NCBI GenBank assembly: GCA_022828595.1 | Contig: JAKGHH010000005.1 | Span: forward strand, 24,626,193 to 24,690,192 | DNA length: 64,000 nucleotides | Reading direction: 5' to 3' | Origin: Nelumbo lutea | Lineage: Eukaryota; Streptophyta; Magnoliopsida; Proteales; Nelumbonaceae | Shown: in pieces, positions 13,352 to 24,800 of the stretch | Numbering within the stretch: the stretch's first letter is position 1 | Layout: the number at the start of each line of letters is the position of its first letter | Made by a program: the position numbers and the translations under genes | Notes under the pieces: model-generated | Databases searched by the model: none | Told to the model about the DNA's origin: nothing | What the model saw: the letters and a program-made list of their open reading frames with translations, nothing else

Positions 13352-14031
13352 TAGGGGTGTTCAAACTCGGTTGATAAATCAAAAACTGAATTGAACCAAA
13401 CCGAATAAGTTAATTTGGTTTGGTTAATTCGACTATCGGTTTGGTTCAGTTTTTATTTTTTATTTTTTTTTAATCAGTTTTCAGTTTCAGTTCCATTTGA
13501 CTGAAATTTTCAACCAAACCAAACCGAAAACCGAACTAATATTGTTTAGTTAAGTATATTAAACATTAATGTTTTATTTAATACTCTATGCTAATTAATT
13601 ATTAAATTTTCCAATGAACGATTAATAATAGTTAATTAAAACTTAGACTCATTATTAATTGTTTATTAGTTATTAATTGTTCATTAATTATTAATTACTT
13701 TTGAAAATGGCCAATTCGCCTATTCCCCATTGACATAGGGCTTTGGGCCTATTTTAACTTTTAATTAATAATAGCTAATTAATTAAAATTGTTGGACTTT
13801 GGGGTCATCTAACTTTTAATTAATAATAATTAATAATTAATTAATTAAAAGCATTGGGTTTTGGGGTTATTTTAAACTTTTCATTAATAACACTTATCAA
13901 ATGCTTGTCATTTATGTGAAACCATGGTCCAACCAAACCAAATTCGGTTTGAGAAAATGATAAAACCCAATAGTCGATTAGGTCCTCGATTTAAACCAAA
14001 TCGAATCGAATCGGCTGATTGTACATCCCTA
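13352..14031. mobile_element. MITE-like element, hAT-like ends
   Basis: The left end TAGGGGTGTTCAAACTCGG and the complement of the right end, TAGGGATGTACAATCAGCCG, form an imperfect inverted repeat. The interior has repeated AACCAAACCGAA-type motifs and AT-rich filler, with no coding capacity. A convincing 8-bp duplication is not seen, so the hAT label rests on the TAGGG termini. Confidence 0.55.
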
Positions 14032-14323
14032 CCTATAAGGGTTGGTTCCAGGTTTTTTGAACTGGAACCTACTCTGTGAAGATTGGTTCCAAGGTCTACC
14101 CGTGGAACCTGTTCTTTCTTTACTCTCCCCTTCAAGAAAAAAAATGAAATATATCCTTCAAAAACTTTATTTTCAATAATGCCAATATGTAGTTTAAAAT
14201 TTATATTATCTTTATTGATTAATTTAATAATTTAATAAGTAAATTATCAATAATTTATTAATATATGGCTCAAAATTTGTCATTATAATTTAAATTTTGT
14301 GAATATTACCTTTTACTACAAGA

Positions 14324-14545
14324 TTCAAAGTATCGATACGTATCAACCGATACATATCGTGTCGATGGCTTCCTGATTCGCCCCTCCAAGGGTTGTATTG
14401 GGTCAAACATTGGTTTAAAGGGTAGCCAACCTTAAACCGACTCCTCTGAACCGATTTCGATAAAATAAATAAATAAAACCTAAAAATAAGTATCGATATA
14501 GGCCGATGACGCCCTACAGTGTATCAGCATGTGTTGATACTTTGA
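14324..14545. mobile_element. Short inverted-repeat element
   Basis: TCAAAGTATCGATACG at the left is answered by GTTGATACTTTGA at the right, with internal TATCGATA-type repeats. The length is about 222 bp. No clear target-site duplication, so the superfamily is unassigned. Confidence 0.45.
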
Positions 14546-14842
14546 CCTTTCCTTTTACATTATTAATTATATACAAATATTGAAATGAAAAAAAAAATGA
14601 TCAAATCACTTACATAACTCGATGGTCAAGTGAGACCATGGCTTTTGTAACCTTGAGTGCTTGGGTTCAAATCTTTACATCCTTTAAAATACTTTAGGGT
14701 TTATTTCAAGACAAGTTCAATTCCATGGCCGATTCATCATGTCGGTTCGAATAGGATAAACCCCTAAACCCTAAAACCAACCTAGGTGAAGATCGATTCC
14801 AAGAATTTGGAACCAAACCCTACTCAGTAACAGGTCGAATAG

Positions 14843-15018
14843 AACTAGTTTAAAGTCGATTTGATTCAGTTCCGAGTAAAACCTACCCATTTGCTCACCC
14901 CTAATAAAAACCTTACACCGGAAAGAATGGAACTAGTTTAAAGTCGATTTGATTCAGTTCCGAGTAAAACCTACCCATTTGCTCACCCCTAATAAAAACC
15001 TTACACCGGAAAGAATGG
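14843..15018 (+). repeat. Perfect 88-bp tandem duplication
   Basis: Units 14843-14930 and 14931-15018 read identically from AACTAGTTTAAAGTCG to GAAAGAATGG. Each unit ends beside the motif TTTGCTCACCCCTAA, a MITE-type end. No differences between the units suggests a recent slippage or unequal event. Confidence 0.93.
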
Positions 15019-15612
15019 CATAATTTCATATATTGATTGTCATTTTACATTATTAGCAGCATATGGTCCCGTCCTTTCGTTGTGAATGTGCCTTTGTCAG
15101 AAATAAATAAATAGTAGTTTATGCTGTATATAGTTATATACCAGAATTAAACCCAATACAATGGATCAAAATCTGGGGTGCAAATGCGCTACCTAAGCTT
15201 ACAGATTCAACCCACGTTTTCAGACTGGGCCTATTGAAATTTTAACAAAATCGCAACCCAAACCCGCCCGTGTTCTAAAGCACTTCTGATAACCCATTCA
15301 AAGCAGCTTCCAAACATATACATAGGTTGTCCATGTAGAAACCACCTCAGAACGCCAGAAGCCGCCGAACTTGAGCCCTCCCAAATGAGCAATTAAACGA
15401 GACAAGGAGAGGCTTGGTTATTTAATTTTCTTTTTCTGGTGAAAATGAGTAGTTCAATATCATGGAACCCGTTTCCTTAAGTCGGTAAATTTTGGTTGAT
15501 CAATTCAAACCTAAGTGACACGATATATTCTCATAAGCAAAACAACCTAGGAATCTCTGAATAGCAGTGCTTCTATATCCTCTCCTTGCCCTATTGAGAG
15601 GTCAGCATCAAT
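15019..15612. other. 3' flank of SPCS2
   Basis: Downstream of the SPCS2 stop on the minus strand, so it should hold the 3' UTR and polyadenylation site. No unambiguous signal was picked out. No other gene is seen. Confidence 0.4.
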
Positions 15613-15712
15613 TCATTTGTTCTTCTTCCCAGACTCTCCAGTATATTGGTTGATCAGCGCATCAACATCTTTACAAAAAAGACCTTCAACAAGAATTCCA
15701 TCTTTGGTAAAC
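15613..15712 (-). CDS. SPCS2 exon 5 (C-terminus)
   Basis: 100 nt from the last base of the Trp codon to TGA. It encodes FTKDGILVEGLFCKDVDALI and a Lys-rich tail. The open frame running upstream through the (CT)n tract is intron read-through, not coding. Confidence 0.93.
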
Positions 15713-15793
15713 CTGCGGCATTGTGCACATTCACCCCACAAATTTCGGTTCAGAAATAAAGATGGAGATACACGACTAATGGAGATGATAAAG

Positions 15794-15837
<44 letters not shown>

Positions 15838-18800
15838 GACCATTGTGTAACGCTCTTCGTAAACTGAACTGGTTTATTTGCAGAAATTGATTTTGGATCT
15901 GCGCTGGCTATTGTCAATGTGTACATGTCAGAAAATCTTGGCATTGTAGATGAGACTACAAGCCCAGTGCTGTTGAAGGATCCCTGTATAAAGGAAATAC
16001 AAGCAAAATTATAGTCATCCGACTTTCTTTAACTTTTCAACTGTAAGCTGATAATTGTATGTTGAGATATGCTAATCCAAAACTCTCAAGTAGAACTGTA
16101 GAACTAGAGGTACTTTCACACAATTGCAGTTACATGTGTCCATGTTCAGTGTAATTACCAAACGACCCTCGTGTAAAAAAAGACAATAATGCTTTTTTGT
16201 CATGTACACTTATAAAAGAAATAGCAAAAAGTGCATCTCTGATTCCACCAAAAGAGTATGATTAGCATCCATCATTATGTTTTACAGGTAATGCCAAAGT
16301 CATTAAACGGTTCTAAGGTAAACTTAACCTTGCTAAGCAGCACTTTTTTGTGCGCAACATGAAGTGAACCGTGTGCACATATGCAAGTATGCCAGTTACG
16401 AATTTAGATAACCGAAATGTTCTTACTCACCCACAAGCAAGGGTGATATAAATCAATCAATTTCAATGAATCATGAGTCTGAAGAGTAAATAAAGATCAC
16501 AACCTTTTTCTTTTCTTTTAAAAAAAAAAAAGAGGTAGAGTATTGTAATGTATTATATCTTCACTGTGAAACTCAGATTCTAGTATGCATAACATGTGCA
16601 TCATGTACAGCAAGTAACTATATGTTGAGGGCCCGCGAATAGGATCTCGTCACGGGTCGGTCCATGGGAAAACCTCATGTTTTCCCTTGTTCCTTCAACC
16701 TATCTTGGCGCCTTGGTGATTTGTTCAAGAGATCACCAACTCTCCTAACTCACTTCTTGACTGAATATTCGATATCTTCATTCAATAATGGTGTCTCCTA
16801 AAATAGGAGATTACAAGAGTCCTAATCCTAGGGAGACTCCTTGCTGAATAGGGAGACCTCCTGCTCTATCTTGATAAGGTAAGACTGATAGGATAAGATA
16901 AGTCTCTCTTAATCCAATCTGATAAGATAAGATAATCTAATCAACTAATAAGATAAGATAAGAACAAGTAAGATAGTCTAATCTAATCTGGACAAGACTG
17001 CTGCTGCTGAACTGGGTAGGATGAGAACATTGAATCACTGTTGCTGCTGGCGGCGGTCAGGTCCCTACTGCTGTCGGCGGCGATGATACTTCTTCCCGAG
17101 GAATGCGTCCATAACATGACTCCCCTCCTGGACTAAGAGCTTGTCCTCAAGCTCGAACTCTGGATACGTGGCTTGGAACTCTGCCAAGGGAATCCAGGTG
17201 GCTTTGACCGATGGTAAGCTGTCCCATTCCACCAAAACTTCAAGAATACCTCGACTGATAAGAGAGCGGATGAGAGCCCTAGGCTGGGGAACAAGTTTGC
17301 CTTCTTTCAAGGGTGGCAAGGAGGGAACTTCGTCCGGAGGAACACCCGTAAATGGTTTCAGCAAGGAGATGTGGAAAACATCATGAATCTTGCTGTTCTC
17401 TGGTAATTCTGGCTGGTATGCCACACTGCCAATCCGCCACAGAACCTTGAAGGGGCCATAGAACTTAGGGGCCAGTTTCAGGGCAGCCCTGTGGCGCAAG
17501 GAGCGTTGCCGGTAGGGCTGGAGTTTTAACCAAACAAATTGTCCTGGTTCGAACCACAATTCCCGATGGTGCTTGTCATAGGTGAGCTTCATGCGGAGCT
17601 GGGCCTGCTGTAAGCGAAGGTTTACGTCGGCTAGGAGGGCGTCGCATTTAGCAAAAATAACTCCTTCCAGAAGGCACTAGTGAAAACCAGGTCCCTATCG
17701 CTAACAATGGATTCTAGTAACCCATGTAAGCGAAAAAACATGCGTAAAGAAGGCAAGGGCAAGTGAAATGGCACTGTATGGATGTGATAGAGGAATGAAG
17801 TGGGCATATTTAGAGAAGCGATCTACCACCACAAAGAGGACTGATTTGCCACCTACCTTGGGTAGCCCCTCGATGAAATCCATGGAGATGTTGGCCCAGA
17901 TCTGTGTCGGGATCGAAAGGGACTGAAGGAGGCCTACCGGGTGTAGGTTTTCCCATTTATGTTGTTGGCACGTGGAGCAATTTTGGACAAAATCCTGAAT
18001 AGAAGTCTTCATACCTTGCCAATGGAAATCAGCCCAGACGTGGTGCAGCGTTTTCTAAACGCCCTCATGGGTGGAGTTATGGATGCTGGCGATGATGGTG
18101 GGAATCAACGGGGAGTCTGGCGGAAGATGTACCCGGCCTTTATACAGTACCAACCCGTCCTGAAGGGACCAATTGGAGTCGGCAACGCCGGACTGGATCT
18201 TCTGGACTAGGAGCGACCATTCCGGAGACTGCGGTGTTGCCTTCTTGATGTCATCTAACAGAGAGATCCGGGGTTGGGAAATTCCACACAGAGACATTGT
18301 GTCTTCATCGCGCCTAGACAAGGCATCAGCTGCGCGATTTGAGGTTCCCGCCTTGTATTCCACCCTGAAATCAATTCCAAGCAGTTTGCTAACCCAATGT
18401 TGCTGAGGGGAAGTGGTGAGACGTTGTTCCAACAAGTATTTGAGGCTGTAATGATCGGTTTTGATGACGAACGACCGCCCCCACAAGTACGGCCTCCAGT
18501 GTTGGACGGCTCTAGCTAAGCCGATTAGTTTGCACTCATAGGCTGGAAGTTTCAGATGTCAGTCAGCCAACCTGCGGCAGAAGAAGGCAATCGGGTGCCC
18601 TTGCTGCTGTAGCACGGCCCCGATACTCATTCCAGAGGCATCGCACTCGACTGTAAATTCGAGAGCGAAATTTGGTAATTGCAGGACTGGGGTGGAAGAC
18701 AGGGTGTCTCTTAGTGTCAGAAAAGCTACATCGGCTGCGTCGTCCCACCGAAAGGAATTTTTCTTTAACAGGTTGGTTAACAGGGCAGCCAACAGTCCAT

Positions 18801-21800
18801 AATTCTGTACAATTTTGCGATAGTAACCTGTTAATCCTAGGAACCCACGTAAGGCCTTGGCTGATTGAGGCTTGGGCCATTCCTTGATAACCTGAATTTT
18901 GGAACTGTCAACTGTCACACCTTGCCCGTGGATGACGTGGCCTGGATAAAAAAATTGCCGCTCCCCGAAGGAGCACTTGGACCGTTTTAGGAAGAGTTTG
19001 TGTTGGCGCAGAAGCTCAAAAACAGTCCGCAGATGGTGCACATGCTCTACCCATGATTTGCTATAAACGAGGATGTCATCAAAGAATACTAAAACAAATT
19101 TGCGCAGATGGGGCTGAAATACCTCATTCATCAATGACTGGAATGTGGATGGGGCGTTGGTGAGACTGAATGGCATGACTAAAAATTCAAAGTGACCATG
19201 GTGGGTTCGAAAGGTAGTCTTCTTCACGTCACTGGGAGCCATGCGAACCTGGAAATACCCGGACCTGAGGTCCAACTTGGAGAAGTACTGAGCACCATGC
19301 AGCTTGTCCAACAGTTCGTCCACAACGGGAATAGGGAACTTATCCTTGATCATCCGGCCATTGAGCTCTCTGTAGTCAACACAGAACCTCCAAGTTCCAT
19401 CCTTTTTCGCCACCAATAGAACTGGCGAAGGGGAAGTGGCTCTTGCGTATGATCCCTTGTTTCAGCATCTCTGCACATTGTTTTTCTATTTCGTCCTTCT
19501 ATAGGTGAGGGTAGCGATAAGGCCAGACAACGACTGGTTCTGAGCCCACCACCAAAGGGACTCGATGGTCACATGCTCGGGGAGGAGGGAGTCCCTTGGA
19601 TTCCTGGAATACGTCTGAAAACTCGGCGAGGAGTCTACCCATGGCTGTCGGTTCTGTCTGAAGTGCATGGACTTGTGGTGTCCTCTCCTTAACCCTGCAA
19701 CCGTGCCAAGAAACTTGCTTCCCATTTAAGTGGAATGTCATTGTGAGTGCGCTGAAGTCCCATAAAATTGGACCTAGGTTAATCAACCATTTGACCCCAA
19801 GAACAATATCAAACCTATCCAAGGAGAGTACGAATAAATCAGCAGAGAATAGTTCAGAGTTGACCTGTATCTGGACGTCCTTATAGATTCCCGGACTGTG
19901 AACTCTTTCACCGTTTGCGACGGCTACCTGTAGTCGTGGCCGGAGTTCCATTGGTAGTTTTAACTGAAGGGCGGCATGTTCACTTATCAAGTTGTGTGTG
20001 CTCCCTGAATCAACGAGTATGTGGACCGGATTACCTACTATCTGTGCCTGTAACTGCATGGTCTGAGAAATTTTTATTCCGGTGATCGACGGGTTCTTCT
20101 TCATCCTCCTCTTGCTCATCTACTAGGAAGCAGAAAAGCCTCTTGCACCTATGTCCTGCCGAGTAGAGGTCGTCGCAGTTGAAACATTGGCCCCTCACTC
20201 GGCGTTCTGCCATTTCTACCCTGGTCAAACGCTTAATGGGTGGAGCTACCATGTTGCTTCTTGCACTTGTCGTCGATCTAGAGGTGTTGGTTGTGAGATC
20301 TCAGTTCCCAGTTAGTTGCAGAAGAGGGGTCACTGTCGCTGATTTCGGGGGTGCCCATGAGTTCGGCGGACGTCCCATATTGTAGGTCTCGCGGCTGAGT
20401 TGCAGCTTGCGCTCGAACGTGCGGGCTAAGTTCATGGCTGTAACCAGGTTTGGGGGATTCTGCATATCTACGTCCACCCGCAGGGGTTCTGCTAACCCTG
20501 TCGTGAACATGTCCACCTGTTGGTCCGGTCGCACTGAGGATGCCCTCGCGATGAGGGTTTGGAACTAGCGTTGGTATTCTGCCACCGTGCCGGTCTGTTT
20601 AAGGTTAATCAGCTCGCCTAGGGGGTTGCTTGTCAGTGAGGGTCCGAACCTAAGAAGGCAGTAGGACTTGAACTGGGGCCAACTGAGCTCGGGTTCTTCC
20701 TGTTCTAACCGATAGAACCAAAGTTGTGCTTCCTCTGTTAAGTGAAAGGCAGCTAGGCTTACCTTATCCCGGTCGTATGTCCATTGATTTCGAAAAAACT
20801 GCTCGCACCGGTACAGCCAGCCCAAGGGGTCTCCGTTGTCGTTGTACGACGGGAATTCTAACCTGTTGTACTTGGGGATGACAGCGGCCCCCTAGCTAAC
20901 GAACTGTTGTTCGCCGAAAGACTCTGGCAGATCTGGTTGGCGGCCGCTAGTGGCGGTCCCCCCTTCAGTGTTCCTTTCCTTGGTAGAAAGGAATAACTCC
21001 ATCAGACATCGTAGCTCCCTGACTTTGTCTTTGATCTCACGTACTTCTAAACTGGTTTCCACGAGTTGGTGCTCGAGGTCATGGACCCTGGATGGCAGCT
21101 ACTCCAGATCTCCCATGACGCCTTGCTCTGATACCAAATTGTTGAGGGCCCGCAAATAGGATCTCGTCACGGGTCGGTCCACGGGGAAAACCTCATGTTT
21201 TCCCTTGTTCCTTCCTGCTCTTGATGAACCTATCTTGGCACCTTGGTGATTTGTTCAAGAGATCACCAGCTCTCCTAACTCACTTCTTGACTGAATATTC
21301 GATATCTTCATTCAATAATGGTGTCTCCTTAAATAGGAGATTACAAGAGTCCTAATCCTAGGGAGACTCCTTGCTGAATAGGGAGACCTCCTGCTCTATC
21401 TTGATAAGGTAAAACTGATAGGATAAGATAAGTCTCTCTTAATCCTAATCTAATAAGATAAGATAATCTAATCAACTAATAAAATAAGATAAGAACAAGA
21501 TAGTCTAATCTAATATGGATAAGACTACTGCTGTCGAACTGGGTAGGATGAGAACATTGAATCTGCTGCTGCTGGCGGCGGTCAGGTCCCTGCTGCTGGC
21601 GGCAGCGATGATACTTCTTCTTGAGGAATGCGTCCATAACACTATACATCATTCTGAGCAAGCCAAAAAATCAGGCTACCCAAACAACCAAAAAACCCCT
21701 CAGATCCTTCAATCAACATAAACATACTTACATCCAAAAAGGATATTGTGATCAAAATACCAACGATGTGGAATTTTATTAAACGGTTCTCTGGATGACA

Positions 21801-24800
21801 ACCAATAATGAAGAGTTGCAACTGCCCACTGAACCACATCTTCATTTTCACTTCTCTTCCCTTCAAAGATCCTCCTATTTTTCCACAACACTCAACAGAC
21901 TACATGAGGAATTGTATGCTGTTAGAATCAGCAGTATATGGGTAGTTTAGTCATTTGTCGTTTAATTAAAGGTGAGTTGTCTATTTTGTCTTTGTTTAAG
22001 TTGTGTGTTGCATACCTAATGAGGGACAGTTGTATTTTGTAGTCTAATGCACAAACTATAAATAAAAGGTGGGTCGGCTAAGAGAGTGAAACTTTTCTCT
22101 TTAGCCGAACCCTTTCTTTCTCTCCTTTCTTCTTTCTCTTCTTCTTCTCTCTTTCTTTCTTACTTCAGACCTAGGACAGAACTAGTTTTAATCGAATCAT
22201 AAACATGGTATTAGAGCACTAGAAAACACTTTTCTTCCTTCCTTTCTTTTCTCCTTGGATCGCCATATCAGACCTGAGATTTTGAAACATCTCATCAACC
22301 AATTGGAGGATCGATAAGAGGCCACAATGGACTGGTTGTTTTTCCTTCTAGGAGGTAACTATGCCTCTAGTTGTTGTGGTAGCGTTGGTCTTGGTGGTTT
22401 GCTAGAAACCCTCTACTCAATGACTCAAGAGGGCTGGTTCATGGACAGGTGTTAACAGAATTCTATAGTTGGCTGATAGCATGGTGTTTCTCCCTCTTTT
22501 GGACTGGATTTCAACTATGTGCAAATGCTGAGTGGTAGGTATGTGTAGGGACTGTTTTTCCTTCATATTTATGTCTAAATGTGTGTGTGACAGCAGCATA
22601 GTTTTCATGGCGCCAAGGCAAGGCTAGGCGACAAGGGGGCACCTTGTCACCTAGGCAATGGATTTTTTTATGTAGAAAACATAGATCCTAGGGTAGTTCC
22701 CTAGGTACCATAACCATATTTCCTTAAGAATATAATTTTCATAAGAAAAGTATAGAGTTCATGTTGAAGTAAAGAAAATCAACATATTCATGAGAAGAAA
22801 AAGAAGGAAAAGAAAATTCAAAAAATATAGGGGCTGAACCCTTATTTTTGTTATAGGAAAAAAAGAAAAGAAAACTAGTAGTAATGTTTATATTCAGGTT
22901 TTAAAGTCTTTGGGGGGTTCAATACAGCATTTAGAAATGTTTATATTGATTAAACCCTAACAAATAAGAAAATAATAAAAAGAAATTAATATATAAACAC
23001 ACAAAATGAATATTTTAGTTTAATAGTGCCTATTTTATAATTATAATGTCAAAAAATAAAGAATAAAAAAGTATTTTATAATACATAGTAAAAAACTGTT
23101 TGGAAATTAGGTGGGGTGAGCCTCAAAGGGTGCCTTGTCGCCTAAGCATCGCCTAGGCGCCCGCCTGGTGTTATGATTTCTCTTGATTACCTAAATGTAT
23201 AAATGACCTCTATCAAATTAAATGGTGAGAATTATGTTCCATGGACTAAGTCAGTGGAAGTGCTTCTAAGAACTAAGAAGAATGTGAAACATGTGAAAGA
23301 GGAGAAACCCTCATCTGACTCTTAGGGGCATAGTGAGTGGGAACAAGAGGATGCACAGATTTTGACTTAGTTGTGGAATAGCATGGAGCCTCAAATTAGT
23401 GTGAATCTTATGTTCTTAGAAACAGCCAAGGAGATTTGGGACCATGCTAAGAAACTTTATTATGGCCAAGATAACACCACTAGAGTATACCAACTTTATT
23501 AGGAGCACTTTAACCTAAAGCAGGAAAATCAAAGCCTAGAGGAGTATTATGCTAATGTAGGTGTGGTGGGAAGGCGATAGAGAATGATCTCCTTGAAGGA
23601 TGAAGATGGGATCGGTCTTGGGTTAGGATCGCAGGTAAGCTTAGCTTTCTTAAGGGAAATAGGCTAAGAGACTTCAATTAGTGAGTGCTCAGAATTCTTG
23701 TATGTTCCGCAGCTTGTCGCTTCCCCTTTTTATAGAAGGGATCTCGATGCTATAAAGAGAAGAGTCCAAAAGAGAACTTTTCCTATTAGGGAAGGAGATC
23801 TTTGCTCTCACGTCAGCCACCGAATGAACTCCACTAGGGTTTCACCACATGTATAGCGAGATCCTCTAGGAAATAGACTTTCCCTTTCCCTAAGGATTCT
23901 CACATAGCACGTGTTGGTTACATCCAGCCACGTGTCAAGGTCTTTGCCTTTGGTTGGCTGACGTGTTTGAGTGTCTCATTAATCATCGAGGCGCCTCGTC
24001 ATAGCTTGTTGTGACCGTGAGAAGTGTAAGTCAACCGTGCACAGGTATCGCCAGTTTTGAGCTTCGTCTACCATTCATCACAGGCGTGTCACTATTTTAG
24101 GCTTATTGCGAGTTTTGAATGACGCTTTATGCTCATCGCAGGGTGTAGATGGTGTTCTGTGTTTGTCACAGACCTGCGATGTCATGTTATGCCCATCGCA
24201 CGTCCCGGATGACACTTTATCCTCATCGCAAGTCTTGGATGGCATTTTATGCTCATCACAGGTGTGTGAGTCTTACATCACCTTGATAAAGTGTCATTGT
24301 GCTTTTACAGAGGTGTCTCGGTTACTCTAGTAGCTCAAACATTGTTCATTGTCTTGCTTAGTATGATTGCTCTATTCCCTCTGGCTAGGATTTCCCTATG
24401 CAGTCCTTATTTAGGGTTCCATTGTCGTTCTGGTGATGACAAGCTACATGTACTTACAATTAGCCCCCTTGCTTATTAATAAGAGAATTCTTGTCAATAA
24501 GCATTCTTTGTGATTCACTTTGCTCGTCTAGTAGTATATATTCGTGATTAGGTGGTTTTGGAAACAGAGAAGCTGATTGATCCATCGCAGATTGCGGCTT
24601 GATGGGTGTCACAAAAGGAAAAGAATCAGGTGATTTTGTACCTTATTGGAACGAAGTGTGTGGCTGGGGCTATTTATTAAAATTGGGTTTCTCTTTGTTG
24701 GTGGTGTTGTATTGGCTCACAACATTTTTTGGATTGTTTAGGTCGTGTCTAGAGTCTTGAAGGTGTAAATGGGATTGGAAGGGTGTTTCATGAGTTGTAG

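Larger units (their letters stand above)
16623..21641 (-). mobile_element. Ty3/gypsy chromovirus-type element, 5.0 kb, with TSD
   Basis: A minus-strand element inside SPCS2 intron 3. LTRs of about 0.5 kb run TGTTATGG...CTCAACA in element sense. The exact 5-bp duplication CTATA lies at 16618-16622 and 21642-21646. Coding order is gag, protease, RT, RNase H, integrase, then a chromodomain-like C-terminus. All frames are damaged. Confidence 0.97.

Noticed and set aside
15613..15843. A 76-codon open frame starting with a Ser-Leu repeat
   Set aside because: The N-terminal part reads through the (CT)19 tract of an intron. Only the last 33 codons are coding, as SPCS2 exon 5.
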